Counted from the first letter of the stretch, positions 22,574-34,972 are shown. The stretch is DNA of 64,000 nt from Galerina marginata (GCA_023014335.1 JAECYW010000012.1:1116001-1180000); one strand, 5' to 3'. The notes: generated by a model not told the origin, from the sequence alone. Made by a program: numbers and translations.

Positions 22574-23653
22574 CCTGACATGAAAATATCCAGAGTGAAT
22601 CCAAAATCCTCTAGCATGGATCCGATCAAGTTGCAGTTATACTGGTTTAAACAAAAAAGATGACTTTTGCTGGTTTCAGCAAAAGATTGGCGATCATATG
22701 CAGATAGATTGTCGAGTATTTTGTTCTGAATGGCAGCTGGAAGAAAGAACATTTTGCTGTGATGAACAGCATATGTTACTTTGTTGACTGTTCATATAAT
22801 CAGATATCAATAGCCAGATAAATAATAACACAGGCTTACTGATATTACCGCTTAGGATTCCAACAGACTTGGCAAGAATCAGAATAAAAGCCTGGACATC
22901 TGGTCCTAGAACTTCTTCTTCTGCTAAAGCGATCAAATCAACAAGATTTTTGGAGTTTCCCCATCTGTCCCAGAGAGTTTTTGATGCGTGTTTGAGTTCG
23001 TCTGATAAATGAGGGATACTATTGTTGACCTCGAAGATGTTAGGTCTCCTGGTCGCCCTGTCTTCACCAACAGGAATTGGTATAGTTGCGCCCAAGTTGA
23101 TTTCAAGACAAGCTGCAGCTTGGCGAACCACGCAAATGGCATGACGACGAGATTCTTCATTTTTCATGGATTGGTTGACAATAGATTGAACTGTGCCTTT
23201 CCACAACATCTTGAGAGCATCGCAATTGAACTTTCCTAGTGGAAGATTATTGGAAATAAAGTGTTCTAAATGAAGATCTCCAGTATGCTCTTCTGCAGGA
23301 TACTGAAGTTCTTCAGACACTATGGTTAATTTTAATCAGTAAGGTATAAAGTTAAATACAAGTTTGATTACTTACTATTTGTATCTTCTATCACAGTATT
23401 ATTGGCCTCTGTATGAAAAGTATTGAGTCAATATTATTAACATAGTCATAAATTCTAGACATACCTATAATCGGAACACCAGAGTTGTTTTCCATATCCA
23501 CTTGATTAGTAGCTGTGGAAGCCTTGTGAATTCGAGCAGAGCGACGACGGTAAGGAGTTTCTATTATTTGAAAAATTAGCTTTATAACAACTTTGAATTT
23601 AAATGTAACCCACCAGCATGAGTGGCTTGCTTTTTAGTTTGACTTTTGGCCAT
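22574..23653 (-). pseudogene. F-box/NT-like gene, truncated copy (giant element copy 1)
   Basis: Same gene as 27825-29847, starting MAKSQTKKQATHA (ATG at 23653) with the same exon layout, except that it lacks the duplicated 10-codon microexon. It ends abruptly after SMLEDFGFTLDIFMS, where the 112-bp tandem repeat begins, so the nucleotidyltransferase-like half is gone. Reading through the long intron is open in this copy but closed by a stop in the other; this argues that the stretch is an intron rather than coding sequence. Confidence 0.7.
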
Positions 23654-24091
23654 AGTGACGATAACAGGAAGAATAGAGAATATTTAGCTAGAGAGTATGA
23701 GTGAAGGAGAAAGGAAAGGAACTGAAGAAATTGGACGAAGTTGAACCAGTTTATATATTGTATCGGCTAGTCTTCCCTGAAGCAGTGACAGACTCTTTTG
23801 CGGCAAGCTCCATAAGATCCGCAAGATCCGTAACCTCTTCTGAGTGCATAAGATCCGCAACTCTATTCAATACTGAAGATTTGTAAGCTCTATTAAATAC
23901 ACAAGATCCGTAAGCTTATGCAAGATCCGTTTACACAAGATCCGTAACCTTACACAAGACAAGACCCTTGCTTAATAGCGTATGCGGTCTGTCCGGTCAC
24001 AAATTTGCTATAAGATTATCCAACTTGTTAAATCTTTTATTGATATATCGATATTGAATAAAGAAACTGCTATTAGAGTATCATAAAATAT

Positions 24092-25275
24092 CTAATCTTT
24101 CAGTTTCATACGGCTCAGTCGATCGCGTGCTTCTACAACTTCATCTGTGGCATATCCAACCTTTCTTTTTAAAGAAACCTGCCTCACTGTCTGGTTTTTA
24201 GTTCGATTGCGTATTATGGCAGCTTCCTAAAGTCAAGTTACATCAGAGTCTAATCATCACAAGCTTAATAACTCAATACGCACCCTTAAAGATGAGGTGT
24301 CCAAAATGGTAATTGCCCGAAGAACCGTCAACATCCTATATTTTCCATTCTTCATTTGGATACAGATAAAGGAAAGTTGGGCTTCAACGATATCTCCACA
24401 CCGGAACTTTATAGGATTGACTTGTTGATACCTGCATGATTATTATTAAAGATCTTAAAAGGTCTAATCAGAACAGAAACTTACTTGGTTTCTTGTTCAC
24501 GATCATCAAGGAGTTCATAGTACTCAACTTCATTTTCTGTAGTATGAACAAATTGTTCATCAATATCCATAGCAGCAGCAAGGATTCCATGTGGATCGAC
24601 TTCATTCGAGAAAGGTAATATTTCATCTGTGATTGCATGTTTGCGAAGTGTGAAAAAGCGGTTGTTCATGTCAATAGCTGGATAGCCTTCAAAAGAAGCA
24701 GAATTCCAATCCTCGAGAGCGCCTTGTGGAAAGGTGCGTGAGAATATCTGGTGAATTTCTTGAGCATTTTGTATAGCCTGATAGAAAAGTGTGCTGCCCA
24801 GTCCAGTGAGTGTTACTGATTGTCGCATAAAATGTCGTTGTTTAGGTTCACTGTGAATATTATATTTAATATTGGCTGGCTTTTTAGTATTTTTGACAAC
24901 TGTTCTGACTTACATATTAAATGGCTGCGATATAGGTGGAAGTGACTTCTGGCTTAATACACCCTGAACACGCAAAACAACTTCTTCAGCATCTTCAGTG
25001 GTCATATTACAGATAAGTTTCCAGCTTCTATTTTGCTCCACTGGAGTGACTTGGACCTGATTCTTAATGCCGTCTGTCTAGTATTGTTTCAGTCACATTT
25101 GTCATTTTAAAAGACATACATGGTTACATACCGCATTAAAATGACATAACTGCTTTCTCTTATGTACCTGGCTTTCTGCAAGCCTTTCCACTTTACTTTC
25201 TAAAATCTCGTTAATAAGAGTAAAATTATGAAAGTTTGACTAACCAGTAGCTTTCATATCATAGAATTGATCCAT
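24092..25275 (-). CDS. Gene C, conserved unknown protein (copy 1)
   Basis: About 335 residues in several exons, starting MDQFYDMKAT (ATG at 25275) and ending EARDRLSRMKLKD. I do not recognise a named domain. The part after the large exon reads NPIKFRCGDIVEAQLSFICI then MLTVLRAITILD. That resembles a C-terminal block I have seen in multi-copy basidiomycete proteins of unknown function, followed by a basic KKK/RLSRMK tail. It is nearly identical to 30286-31472. The region upstream of its start is broken 60 bp away by giant element copy 2, so its promoter is separated from the divergent partner gene now at 63151. Confidence 0.65.
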
Positions 25276-25335
25276 AGTGCTTTGTCAATAGGTTGGAGAA
25301 AGAAGGAATACTTTCACAAAGTTTTTTGCTCGCTT

Positions 25336-25369
25336 TACGAGTTCTTACGTAGTAAAAGAACTCGTTTTC
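25336..25369 (+). repeat. 5' terminal hairpin of giant element copy 2
   Basis: ACGAGTTCTT pairs with AAGAACTCGT across an ACGTAGTAA loop. The same sequence begins copy 1 at 21715. The small elements have ACAAGTTCTT/AAGAACTTGT at the same place. Confidence 0.8.
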
Positions 25370-25977
25370 TACACTTGATAGCAGAAGGAAATGGTTTCTA
25401 ACGCGATGGTTGGAAATTCTCCCACTGCTTCATTTTTTGTGAGCGACCCTGAATTAAAAGTCTACAAACTTTTCTAATAGTGTCAAAATTATTACTGACC
25501 ATGGGAATGGTTGTCTGATGTCCGTTGCTAGGGTCTATTTTTAGCTTTTGTTCCTGGACACCTAAACTAAGGTTAGGTTTTGTCTGTAATGTGATTAAAT
25601 ATCACTTCTTTTACTTTGCAGTTGAACGTTAGAGGCTCTGGTTTTGGTTACTATGGTTTATATATAGCTTATATAACTAAATACTGACTGAACATGGTTC
25701 ATGTCGGTTGTATATCTATTTATATACTTCTAGATCACTTCCACTGCTTTTCAGTAATAAATAATACTCGTTGTAAGTCTTGTTCAACTTCTCCTAGTAC
25801 TTTCTATATCCCTCAGTGTTATACTTCTCTTTACCGTTGGTTTGAAATCAAACTCAGGAGAATTGATATGCTAAGAATCAACACATCAAGAACTTTCAGC
25901 ATCAGAAATGCCTTTTAAGTATAAGTCTGAGGTTGAATATTGATAACAAGCCAAATAAAATTTTTTTGATTGTGGCT

Positions 25978-26104
25978 GTGCTAACCCTAAGAGTACCGTC
26001 CAGACGGTACTCTTAGGGTTAGCACTACAAGCCAAATATGATTTTTTGTTGTGGCTGTGCTAACCCTAAGAGTACCGTCTGGACGGTACTCTTAGGGTTA
26101 GCAC
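25978..26104. repeat. Two TTAGGG-containing perfect palindromes
   Basis: Hairpins at 25978-26025 and 26057-26104, each GTGCTAACCCTAAGAGTACC.. folded on itself with a 2-nt centre (CA or TG). Related palindromes are at 37309-37378, ~37402-37462 and 46906-46988, all inside giant element copy 2. Confidence 0.85.
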
Positions 26105-26149
26105 CGAAAATTAAACCTCAGATTTCTATTTAAAACTTCACTCAGCTAT

Positions 26150-27363
26150 ACTTGGTTAGAGGCCATTGCTGCGCATGGCAAAAACAAGTTCTTACTTTCA
26201 AGGTGAGTCCGACTATAAATACAGGTTAAATAAGTAAATAATGCATAGTCCGCTCAAATCTGAACCGATTTGGATGATCTTATACTCAAAAACCCTGATT
26301 TTTACAAATTTTTTGATACCAAGATCATCAAAATTGGCCCAGTAATGGCTGAGATACAGAAACCATGCAGGGTCACAGTATGAGTGGGAGAATTTCGAAC
26401 CATTGCGTTAGGAATGTTTTCTGCCTGCTATGCAGGCCGGAAAACAAGTTCTTTTACTACGTAAGAACTTGTAACAAGATTAATTATTAGACTACAATAA
26501 GAAACTTGTAACAAAATTAATTCTTACGTCCCTTAGTTTTTATCGGATTGCCCTGAAACAAAGTGTGTAATTATCAGAAAAATCAGGGCTAAAAGATGGT
26601 GTCACATGCGTATTGTCACATCTTGATGTGACATACCAAATGCGGAATATTGTTGAAAACACAGTAAATAAGCTATATTGAGAGATTTCAAAGGCATTAA
26701 AATGAAATAAAAATACTGATAATGTTTTTTTTACCTAAGAGATGGTCTGTGCACACATATCACATGACATATCCCTGAGAATATTTTGGTCTAACTTGGT
26801 GCCTCAACTGATTTCAAGGGATTTGCACAAAGTCCTGCTGTGAGTTTGATTATGTAAGCTTTTAAAACATTATTTTCATGTTATTTGGTCATGTTTTGCA
26901 ATGTTTGGTGTGCCTTTTATGGGTTATCCAGTCAGTTTAACACCAATTTTCGGATTTTCACCAAGTTGAGCTGACTGTTTGCCAGATTTGACACCATGAC
27001 ATCATTGCAAAACATATGTAAATATTTGTACATTATTTTAGATTGGTCTGGGCCACACATTTTAGCCTATCTAGCTCACTAAAATCCATTTCAAGTGTAA
27101 ATTTACACAAATTTGCGCTTTTTGGGTCGTGTGAGCAGGTCACATGACCTAATCGACCCTGGATACACATGCCACATGAAAGCCCTGATTTTTACGAATT
27201 TTTTGATACCAAGATCATAAAAATTGGCCCAGTAATGGCTGAGATACAGAAACCATGCAGGGTCACTATAGCAGTGGGAGAATTTCCAACCATTGCGTTA
27301 GAAACCATTTCTGCCTGCTATGCAGGCCGGAAAACAAGTTCTTTTACTACGTAAGAACTTGTA
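26150..27363 (-). mobile_element. Core composite, 1,214 bp
   Basis: Minus-strand unit made of a simple element (26150-26473) and a 5' arm + core (26474-27363). The same 1,214-bp unit, essentially identical, occurs at 44523-45736. It is inserted in the left arm of the foldback element at 26130-27700, whose right arm gives the uninterrupted sequence. Confidence 0.85.
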
Positions 27364-27698
27364 AACTTTTGAAATACATTTCTAATAGATTAAAGTTCTG
27401 CTTTGCTTGAACATCGTACTGTACCTAATATCCTATGTATTTTATTCATCAAGAGCCAATATTATATCACTCTTACACCTATATCTTTTTAACCAATATA
27501 GCCTCTTGGGGGCCCCCCTGAGCTTTAGCGAAGGTGGGGTGGCTAGGTTGGTTAAAAAGATATAGGTGTAAGGGTGATATATTATTGGCTCTTAAGGAAT
27601 AAAATCATAGGATGCTCAATACAGTACAACGTCATGTCAAACTTAACTTAAATCTATTAGAAATGTATTTCAAAAGTTGTAGCTCAGTGAAGAAAGTG
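27364..27698. repeat. Foldback element with ~150-bp arms
   Basis: AACTTTTGAAATACATTTCT at 27364 mirrors AGAAATGTATTTCAAAAGTT ending at 27678. The inner arms around CACCTATATCTTTTTAACCA (27477-27496) and GGTTAAAAAGATATAGGTG are also complementary, leaving a ~50-bp loop. The inverted repeat continues beyond the core composite on the left (CTTCACTCAGCTAT, 26136-26149, against ATAGCTGAGTGAAG-like sequence at 27679-27692). Confidence 0.85.
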
Positions 27699-27824
27699 TA
27701 TACTCATAAACTTAGGAGAAAATCTCTGTGGATATAATAAATAACAGGTAGATTCTTCTATATACATCACATTTCTATATACATATCTATACATATGTCA
27801 GCTCTATTTACATACATGATAAGA

Positions 27825-29847
27825 TTAATCGTCAGCTGCAGCAAATATCTATCAATAGCAAGTTTACTCAAATTTAGTTATAAAAATTACGCTGATAACT
27901 TACAAATCCAGATGGCCTCCCTGCTTGTGGTGCTCCACATACTCCAGCTCCAACTGTCCAGTATATAGTATCGAGCCGTGGTCGTATGTGGTTGAAATTG
28001 ATGCCAGGCATAACATAACCCATATCACCTGCTGCTGGAACAATTTGGCATTTGAGGAAAGGCCAAAGAATACATCCACGATCTCCAATAACTCTAGGAG
28101 TCAGTGGACAGACTGGATCAATGCGGCATCGATGCTCAAGTGCCATGGTATTCCCACCCATTTCAATATTATGAAGATCGCAAGTAGTGATGAATCCTCT
28201 ATTGGCATATTTCCTTTGCAAGTTGGTCGAGATTTCTTCAGCTTCATGCCTTCCAAGGTAGGGATTGTTGCGGTTTTGGTCAAAGGCCATCCATGGGTTG
28301 TTTAGAGAGATGCGGAAGTGAAGAAGAGCAGAGTAGGCAGAGAATAGACCTTTTGGAGTGATCGCATTCATCATCGCGGTGGTTGGCTCATAGAAAATTG
28401 ATTCCAAAGGTGAATGTCCATTCTTGATAATGAGAATCCGGATGGTGTGTCTTGTGTCCTTGTGGGAAAAGATGATGCGGTCGCAGATGACAGGATTATA
28501 AGAATGGAATCTGGTGTCCGGAATATAGAGAGTGTAGCTGTTGAGGACTTTGGTTTGGAAGAGTCGGACAGCTTGGGCAGACATGACGATATCGAGATTG
28601 TTGGAGTTGAAGCGCTGGTCTTTTGGGAGGAGTGGCTGAAGGGCAAAGGATCCAGTGATGATGGCCTGACAATTTGCCAGAGTTGACATGAAAATATCCA
28701 GAGTGAATCCAAAATCCTCTAGCATGGATCCAATCAAGTTGCAGTTATACTGGTTTAAACAAAAAAGATGACTTTTGCTGGTTTCAGCAAAAGATTGGCG
28801 ATCATATGCAGTGAGGTTGTCGAGTATTTTGTTCTGGATGGCAGCTGGAAGAAAGAACATTTTGCTGTGCTGAACAGCATATGTTACTTGGTTGACTGTT
28901 CATATAATCAGATATCAATAGTCAGATAAATAATAACACAAGCTTACTGATATTACCGCTTAGGATTCCAACAGACTTGGCAAGAATCAGAATAAAAGCC
29001 TGGACATCTGGTCCTAGAACTTCTTCTTCTGCTAAAGCGATCAAATCAACAAGATTTTTGGAGTTTCCCCATCTGTCCCAGAGAGTTTTTGATGCGTGTT
29101 TGAGTTCGTCTGATAGGTGAGGGATACTACTGTTGACCTCGAAGATGTTAGGTCTCTTGGTTGCCCTGTCTTCACCAACAGGAATTGGTATAGTTGCGCC
29201 CAAGTTAATGTCGAGACAAGCTGCAGCTTGGCGAACCACGCAAACGGCATGACGACGAGATTCTTCATTTTTCATGGATTGGTTGACAATAGATTGAACT
29301 GTGCCTTTCCACAACAACTTGAGAGCATCGCAATTGAACTTTCCTAGTGGAAGATTACTGGAAATGAAGCGGTCTAGATGGAGCTCTCTAGCATCCTCTT
29401 CCAGAGGATACTCAAGTTCTTCAGACACTATGGTTAATTTTAATCAGTAAGTTATAAAGTTATATATAAGTTTGATTACTTACTATTTGTATCTTCTATT
29501 ACAGTATTATTGGCCTCTGTATGAAAAGTATTGAGTCAATATTATTAACATAGTCATAAACTCTAGACATACCTATAATCGGAACACCAGAGTTGTTGGC
29601 CTCTGTATGAAAAGTATTGAGTCAATATTATTAACATAGTCGTAAATTCTAGACATACCTATAATCGGAACACCAGAGTTGTTTTCCATATCCACTTGAT
29701 TAGTAGCTGTAGAAGCCTTGTGAATTCGAGCAGAGCGACGACGGTAAGGAGTTTCTATTATTTGAAAAATTAGCTTTATAACAACTTTGAATTTAAATGT
29801 AACCCACCAGCATGAGTGGCTTGCTTTTTAGTCTGACTTTTGGCCAT
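27825..29847 (-). CDS. F-box / nucleotidyltransferase-like protein gene
   Basis: Proposed exons: 29847-29808, 29754-29659, 29602-29573, 29516-29484, 29427-28948, 28844-27904 and 27848-27825. They give 547 codons with consistent phases. The N-terminal part starts MAKSQTKKQ (basic), followed by an unrecognised helical region. The C-terminal part begins with an F-box-like LPAAIQNKILDNLTAYDRQS partly at the exon border, then ITGSFALQPLL and NSNNLDIVM, a pattern like GS..(D/N)xD nucleotidyltransferase-fold proteins common in basidiomycetes. A separate F-box gene starting MFFLP (28860) is possible; however, the stop between the two parts is not conserved in the other copy, and TTCTTTCTTCCAG is a good acceptor. 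Function unknown; F-box proteins usually link targets to ubiquitin ligases. Confidence 0.65.
29573..29690 (-). repeat. ~88-bp tandem duplication creating an extra 10-codon exon
   Basis: The stretch holding an intron and the exon border (ACACCAGAGTTGTT...GACATACCTATAATCGGA) is present twice here and once in the copy at 23460. The duplicated exon (29602-29573) is 30 nt and adds EANNSGVPII in frame without disturbing splicing signals. Confidence 0.8.
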
Positions 29848-30285
29848 AGTGACGATAACAGGAAGAATAGAGAATATTTGGCTAGAGAGTACGAGTGGAG
29901 GAGAAAGGAAAGGAACTGAAGAAATTGGACGAAGTTGAACCAGATTATATATGGTATCGGCTAGTCTTCCCTGAAGCAGTGACAGACTCTTTTGCGGCAA
30001 GCTCCATAAGATCCGCAAGATCCGTAACCTCTTCTGAATGCATAAGATCCGCAACTCTATTCAATACTGAAGATTTGTAAGCCCTATTAAATACACAAGA
30101 TCCGTAAGCTTATGCAAGATCCGTTTACACAAGATCCGTAACCTTACACAAGACAAGACCCTTGCTTAATAGCGTATGCGGTCTGTCCGGTCACAAATTT
30201 GCTATAAGATTATCCAACTTGTTAAATCTTTTATTAATATATTTATATTGAATAAAGAAACTGCTATTAGAGTATCATGAAATAT

Positions 30286-31472
30286 CTAATCTTTCAGTTT
30301 CATACGGCTCAGTCGATCGCGTGCTTCTACAACTTCATCTGTGGCATATCCAACCTTTCTTTTTAAAGAAACCTGCCTCACTGTCTGGTTTTTAGTTCGA
30401 TTGCGTATTATGGCAGCTTCCTAAAGTCAAGTTACATCAGAGTCTAATCATCACAAGTTTAATAACTCAATACGCACCCTTAAAGATGAGGTGTCCAAAA
30501 TGGTAATTGCCCGAAGAACCGTCAACATCCTATATTTTGCATTCTTCATTTGGATACAGATAAAGGAAAGTTGGGCTTCAACAATATCTCCACACCGGAA
30601 CTTTATAGGATTGACTTGTTGATACCTGCATGATTATTATTAAAGATCTTAAAAGGTGTAATCAGAACAGAAACTTACTTGGTTTCTTGTTCACGATCAT
30701 CAAGGAGTTCATAGTACTCAACTTCATTTTCTGTAGTATGAACAAACTGTTCATCAATATCCATAGCAGCAGCAAGGATTCCATGTGGATCGACTTCATT
30801 TGAGAAAGGTAATATTTCATCCGTGATTGCATGTTTGCGAAGTGTGAAAAAGCGGTTGTTCATGTCAATAGCCGGATAGCCTTCAAAAGAAGCAGAATTC
30901 CAATCCTCGAGAGCGCCTTGTGGAAAGGTGCGTGAGAATATCTGGTGAATTTCTTGAGCATTTTGTATAGCCTGATAGAAAAGTGTGCTGCCCAGTCCAG
31001 TGAGTGTTACTGATTGCCGCATAAAATGTCGTTGTTTAGGTTCACTGTGTGTATATTATATTTAACATTGGCTGGCTCTTTAGTGTTTTTGACAACTTTT
31101 CTGACTTACATATTAAATGGCTGCGATATAGGTGGAAGTGACTTCTGGCTTAATACACCTTGAACACGCAATACCACTTCTTCAGCGTCTTCAGTGGTCA
31201 TATTACGGATAAGTTTCCAGCTTCTATTTTGCTCCACTGGAGTGACTTGGACCTGATTCTTAATGCCGTCTGTCTAGTATTGTTTCAGTCACATTTGTCA
31301 TTTTAAAAGACATACATGGTTACATACCGCATTAAAATGACATAACTGCTTCCTTTTATGTACCTGGCTTTCTGCAAGTCTTTCCACTTTACTTTCTAAA
31401 ATCTCATTAATAAGAGAAAAAACTATGAAAGTTTGACTAACCGGTAGCTTTCATATCATAGAATTGATCCAT
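30286..31472 (-). CDS. Gene C, conserved unknown protein (copy 2)
   Basis: Second copy of the gene at 24092-25275, with start ATG at 31472 and stop at 30286. Exon 1 is MDQFYDMKAT. A second exon reads SKVERLAESQVHKRKQLCHF. A third holds QVTPVEQNRSWKLIRNMTTE. The largest exon holds MRQSVTLTGLGSTLFYQA and a highly acidic end (VEYYELLDDREQE). The last two carry the FRCGDIVEAQLSF block and a basic tail. No catalytic motif is visible. It is transcribed away from the acidic-protein gene at 32160, with ~690 bp between the start codons. Its near identity to copy 1 points to recent spread with the element. Confidence 0.7.
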
Positions 31473-32159
31473 AGTGCTTTGTCAATAGGTTGGAGAAAGA
31501 AGGAATACTTTCACAAATTTTTTTGCTCGCTTTTAAAGCATATTCCACTTCTATGATCGATCAATCAAATTCTCCTATGCTCGCAAAAAAAAGCTTTGTC
31601 ACTTCCTTTTTAGGTGTAGGATCAATCTAGTCTTGTGGACCCTTGACGGTGTACCTTTAAAAATGGCGCTGTATTCTTTTTTATTTCAATATAGAGTTGA
31701 AATTTTCCCATTCAGTTACTAGGAACTTTGGAGTCGGACCGGAAATGTGTTAGGTCTGCTGACCGGACAAGAATCTAGAACCCTGTTTTTACATCTTGGC
31801 AATATCAAACCGGATCTTCTTTTTTATAACTAAATAGACGGTGATCTGATTTCTAGACAGCCTGTCAGGAACCCCGCAGTTAGAATTTGGCGGTTCTTGG
31901 TTTCCATGTCATTCAGAAGCTTTTTTTTTATAGGGGCTCAATATAGGGGCTCAATATATATTTGTACGTAACCCACCATAATTGATCTGAAATGTATATC
32001 CATTCTACCCCAAAAAATCGGATCTTCTGTTTGATCCGATATCCATTTGGGAAATCTGAGAGGTATAAGAAGCCACAGATTTCTTTCTGTCTATCCAGTC
32101 GTTTTTCCTTAAACCTTCACTCTCATACACACTACACTCTCATACACACTACACCCATT
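31473..32159. promoter_or_regulatory. Divergent promoter region and intact insertion site
   Basis: Shared upstream region of gene C (minus) and the acidic-protein gene (plus). It contains GCTCGCTTTTAAAGC at about 31526-31540, the uninterrupted form of the site where giant element copy 2 sits in copy 1. Nearest to the plus-strand gene are GGTATAAGAAG (TATA-like, 32061) and repeats of ACTCTCATACACACTAC just before the ATG. The same region, interrupted, is at 62553-63150. Confidence 0.6.
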
Positions 32160-34684
32160 ATGCCACCTAAAAGAAAAGTCAAACAAGACTCCTCTTCAGA
32201 GGAAAATCACAGGTAGATATTGAATTATCTGTTCTTCTTTGATATATGCTGAAAATTATTGCTATTATTATAGTGCGAGTGAAAATGAAACCTCTGATGC
32301 TGCCTCTTTGTATGTTCTGCTTGTTGTATTTTACTTTTTTGAAGCTAAACTTTCATTGCAGATCAGATCAGCCCCCACCTCCGTGCTTTTTTGCTTCTTT
32401 ATCCATGTTACGATATTATGACACTAATACGGTTTTCTAGGGTTACTCCGAGAAGGTCTCAGAGAGTAGGGCCTCCTCAAGCAACTGCAGGAAGCCTGTG
32501 AGTAGTTAGTTCAGATATTTTGCCTCTTTTATTAATTATTTTATTAATCAGCTCCAAGTCTAAGAAAAAAAACATCGACACTGCTGCATTTACTCCAAGG
32601 TATTTTGGTTTTCATTTTTATGAACTTTATATATTAAAGGCTATTTTAGTCCTGAACAGAAGTCACCAAAAAAACCTCGTCATACTTCTCAGTCAAAGCC
32701 TCCCAACACTCCTACGACGAAGTCTTCTGCCAAAAATTTGAAACTCAAATCGCCTATTGTTTTGATTCAAACAAAGAGAAAGACTACCAAGGCAATTAAG
32801 GAAGAGACTGAATCAGAATCTGATATCATCAGTGAAGAGGAGGTTTTTGATAGTGATGATGCTGAAGTTGCAGAGGAAGATGAAGAGGAAGCAGAAGATG
32901 AAGAAGAGGCAGAAGATGAAGAGGAGGAAGATGATGAACAAGATTCTGATGCTAATTTCATAGATGATGAAGCGTATGTTTTTTTTTTCTTTTTCTTTTT
33001 GACCTTAAGCTAATTTCCCTTTTCTGTTTTCCTTTTCTTAGGGAGGAGGATAACAGCTCAGAGGATGATGAGCTTCCTTTGAGTAAGTCCAAAGGAAAGG
33101 CTAAGACTAGGTGTGTATGGTGTATTTTCTTCAGAATATTATTTAATCCAGTTTTTTTAGTAACAATCCTCAACGTCAGAAAATCCTCAACACTGCCATG
33201 TATGTTCATTATTTTTAATATGTTTACTTTATTGACTTTTTCTGGCTTATAGAAAAAAGGCAAAGGAGGCTAAATCAAAAGAAGAAAAATCTTTTGCTAA
33301 GAGAAAAGATGATTTGAAAGATACTGGTGTTTATCTGGAGGATTTGATCACTAAAGATCCTCTTGAAAGGTATGCATTTCTGTTGATTAATCAATTTTAT
33401 TGCCTGATACTATATATATATACAGTCGTCCCAAGTTACGGAAATGCCAGATCTTTGATAAAGACTTGGTTGACATCTTCCTCGCCAAAACTTACAAGGA
33501 TCTTCCCAAATTGCCTAGGTATCTACTTATTTACTGCCTATAGCTAATTGACTAACAATATTTCAGTGGATACACCAACAATCGATATCTTCCTGCAGGT
33601 GAAGCACCGGAGCCTATGATGTATGTCTCAGAACTGCTGCCAAATTTGACAAAGACTAGCAAGAAGTAAACCTTTCTATTCTATTTTGATATTCTGTTTT
33701 AACTTTATTCTGATAGGTACTTGCTGGATTTGTTCACTTTTGTTTCGGACACAGGCACCAGCACCGTTAACTTGTCCAGGATCGAACCTTGTGACCTTAT
33801 CGCCAAAAAACCGGACACTGGATCCATCTATCCTTTGATCACTTTACGAAACCAGAAAACTCCGGCTCTCTGTCTCAGCCTCATATGTGTTGATGAAGAC
33901 TACACTCGTCATGCCAAGGATATTAATGGTTCATCGTACAAGATTCTAACGGGCGTAATTCAGACTATGGAATATGAAAGATTGGTTGCCACTCTCTGCT
34001 TGGTTTACAAGGTACCTGGTATCAAAACCCTGATGTCCAACAATCGCTGGTCTTTTTCATCCCGCCCCGGAAGCTCCAATAATAAAGCTCAAAGTATGTT
34101 TATTTGACTTTAATCTTTTATTCATCTCAATATTGTTGCTAATAGATTCATATGGCCGCGCCGGTCCTTCTCGTCCTATGGGCACCAAGAAGTTGAGTCC
34201 TGCCAATGCACAGCAGGCTCAATTCAAAAATTCAAAGTGGAAGCTGGGATATACCTGTGATGAGACCAGTGAGTTCTTCATTGATATCTTGTTTTTAAAG
34301 ATATTAACTTGTTTATAACCAGTTCCTATCTTGGATGGGCGATCTCTTCAGATTGATCTTCCAAAAGGTCTACGCAAGGTTGCCGAAACTCTTCCTGTCT
34401 TTCCAGGAGATATTCCAACTGGATCTTTGACTCTTGTTGGATATACAACTTTGGGTTATAACTCGCAGAAGTCCCCGGATGAGCTTACGATTGGAACCAA
34501 CATCTGTTGGGCTGTGGTTTTGGCGACACCCAAGGCGTAAGTGCAATGACCTTTTATACTTTTAAAAAACATATTGATTAATAGGGTTTTATCAGGTAGA
34601 AGGATCTATGACTTCCCTCGATCTATGTGGCATGATGATCCTTTGTTTGATATGTTGAGACAGAGGTTATCAGAGCTTCATTGA
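32160..34684 (+). CDS. Acidic nuclear-type protein of unknown function
   Basis: Starts MPPKRKVKQD, a basic nuclear-localisation-like N-terminus, and ends MLRQRLSELH. There are about a dozen exons with ~50-nt introns. Residues ~100-180 form an acidic tract (SEEEVFDSDDAEVAEEDEEE and more), followed by a basic KSKGKAKT stretch. The C-terminal half (LDLFTFVSDTGTSTVNLSRI, later IPILDGRSLQIDLPKGLRKV and TLVGYTTLGYN..NICWAVVLATP) looks like a folded domain of a basidiomycete multi-copy family I cannot name. A histone-chaperone-like role would fit the acidic tract but is speculation. A second copy starts at 63151. Confidence 0.65.
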
Positions 34685-34972
34685 GTCTTTCTTGTCATTC
34701 GGATGTTTTCATTGTTATTCAACTAACAATGTTCAACTCACTCTTGTCACATACTTGTATTCTCTCTGCATCTCATCACATGCCACGCCACGCAATACTT
34801 GCTTGTATATATTTCATCAAATGGCTCTTGAATCACCGCTTGTAAAATGTCTACGCATCAATATATTACTTGTTCTTTGCTTTCAATATCAGAATGGCAA
34901 ATTTTGACTGAATTTCAGAGTTATAAAAACATACAAAGAGGTCATAAAAGTGTCAATACAGCAGATGGTATG
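34685..34972. other. Short intergenic region between convergent genes
   Basis: 3' flanks of the acidic-protein gene (plus) and the SET gene (minus), AT-rich. No separate feature seen. Confidence 0.5.

Larger units (their letters stand above)
21715..25335 (+). mobile_element. Giant Helitron-like element, copy 1, left part
   Basis: Starts T-ACGAGTTCTTACGTAGTAAA with the hairpin partner AAGAACTCGT. The first ~600 bases match the first ~600 bases of copy 2 (25336 on) at roughly 95%. It holds a truncated F-box/NT-like gene and gene C, both on the minus strand. It is interrupted at 25336 by copy 2, inside the intergenic region upstream of gene C, and continues at 62553 with the divergent acidic-protein gene. 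Its right end is beyond the window. An internal deletion removes the sequence corresponding to about 25978-28685 of copy 2. Confidence 0.75.

Noticed and set aside
22694..23320. ORF extending past the F-box/NT-like N-terminal part into NSQQSNICCSSQQ
   Set aside because: The extension is closed by a stop in the other copy and is flanked by good splice sites; it is read-through of an intron.
25978..26104. CCCTAA words considered as telomere or interstitial telomere array
   Set aside because: Only one or two TTAGGG units per palindrome, embedded in other conserved sequence; no tandem telomeric run.
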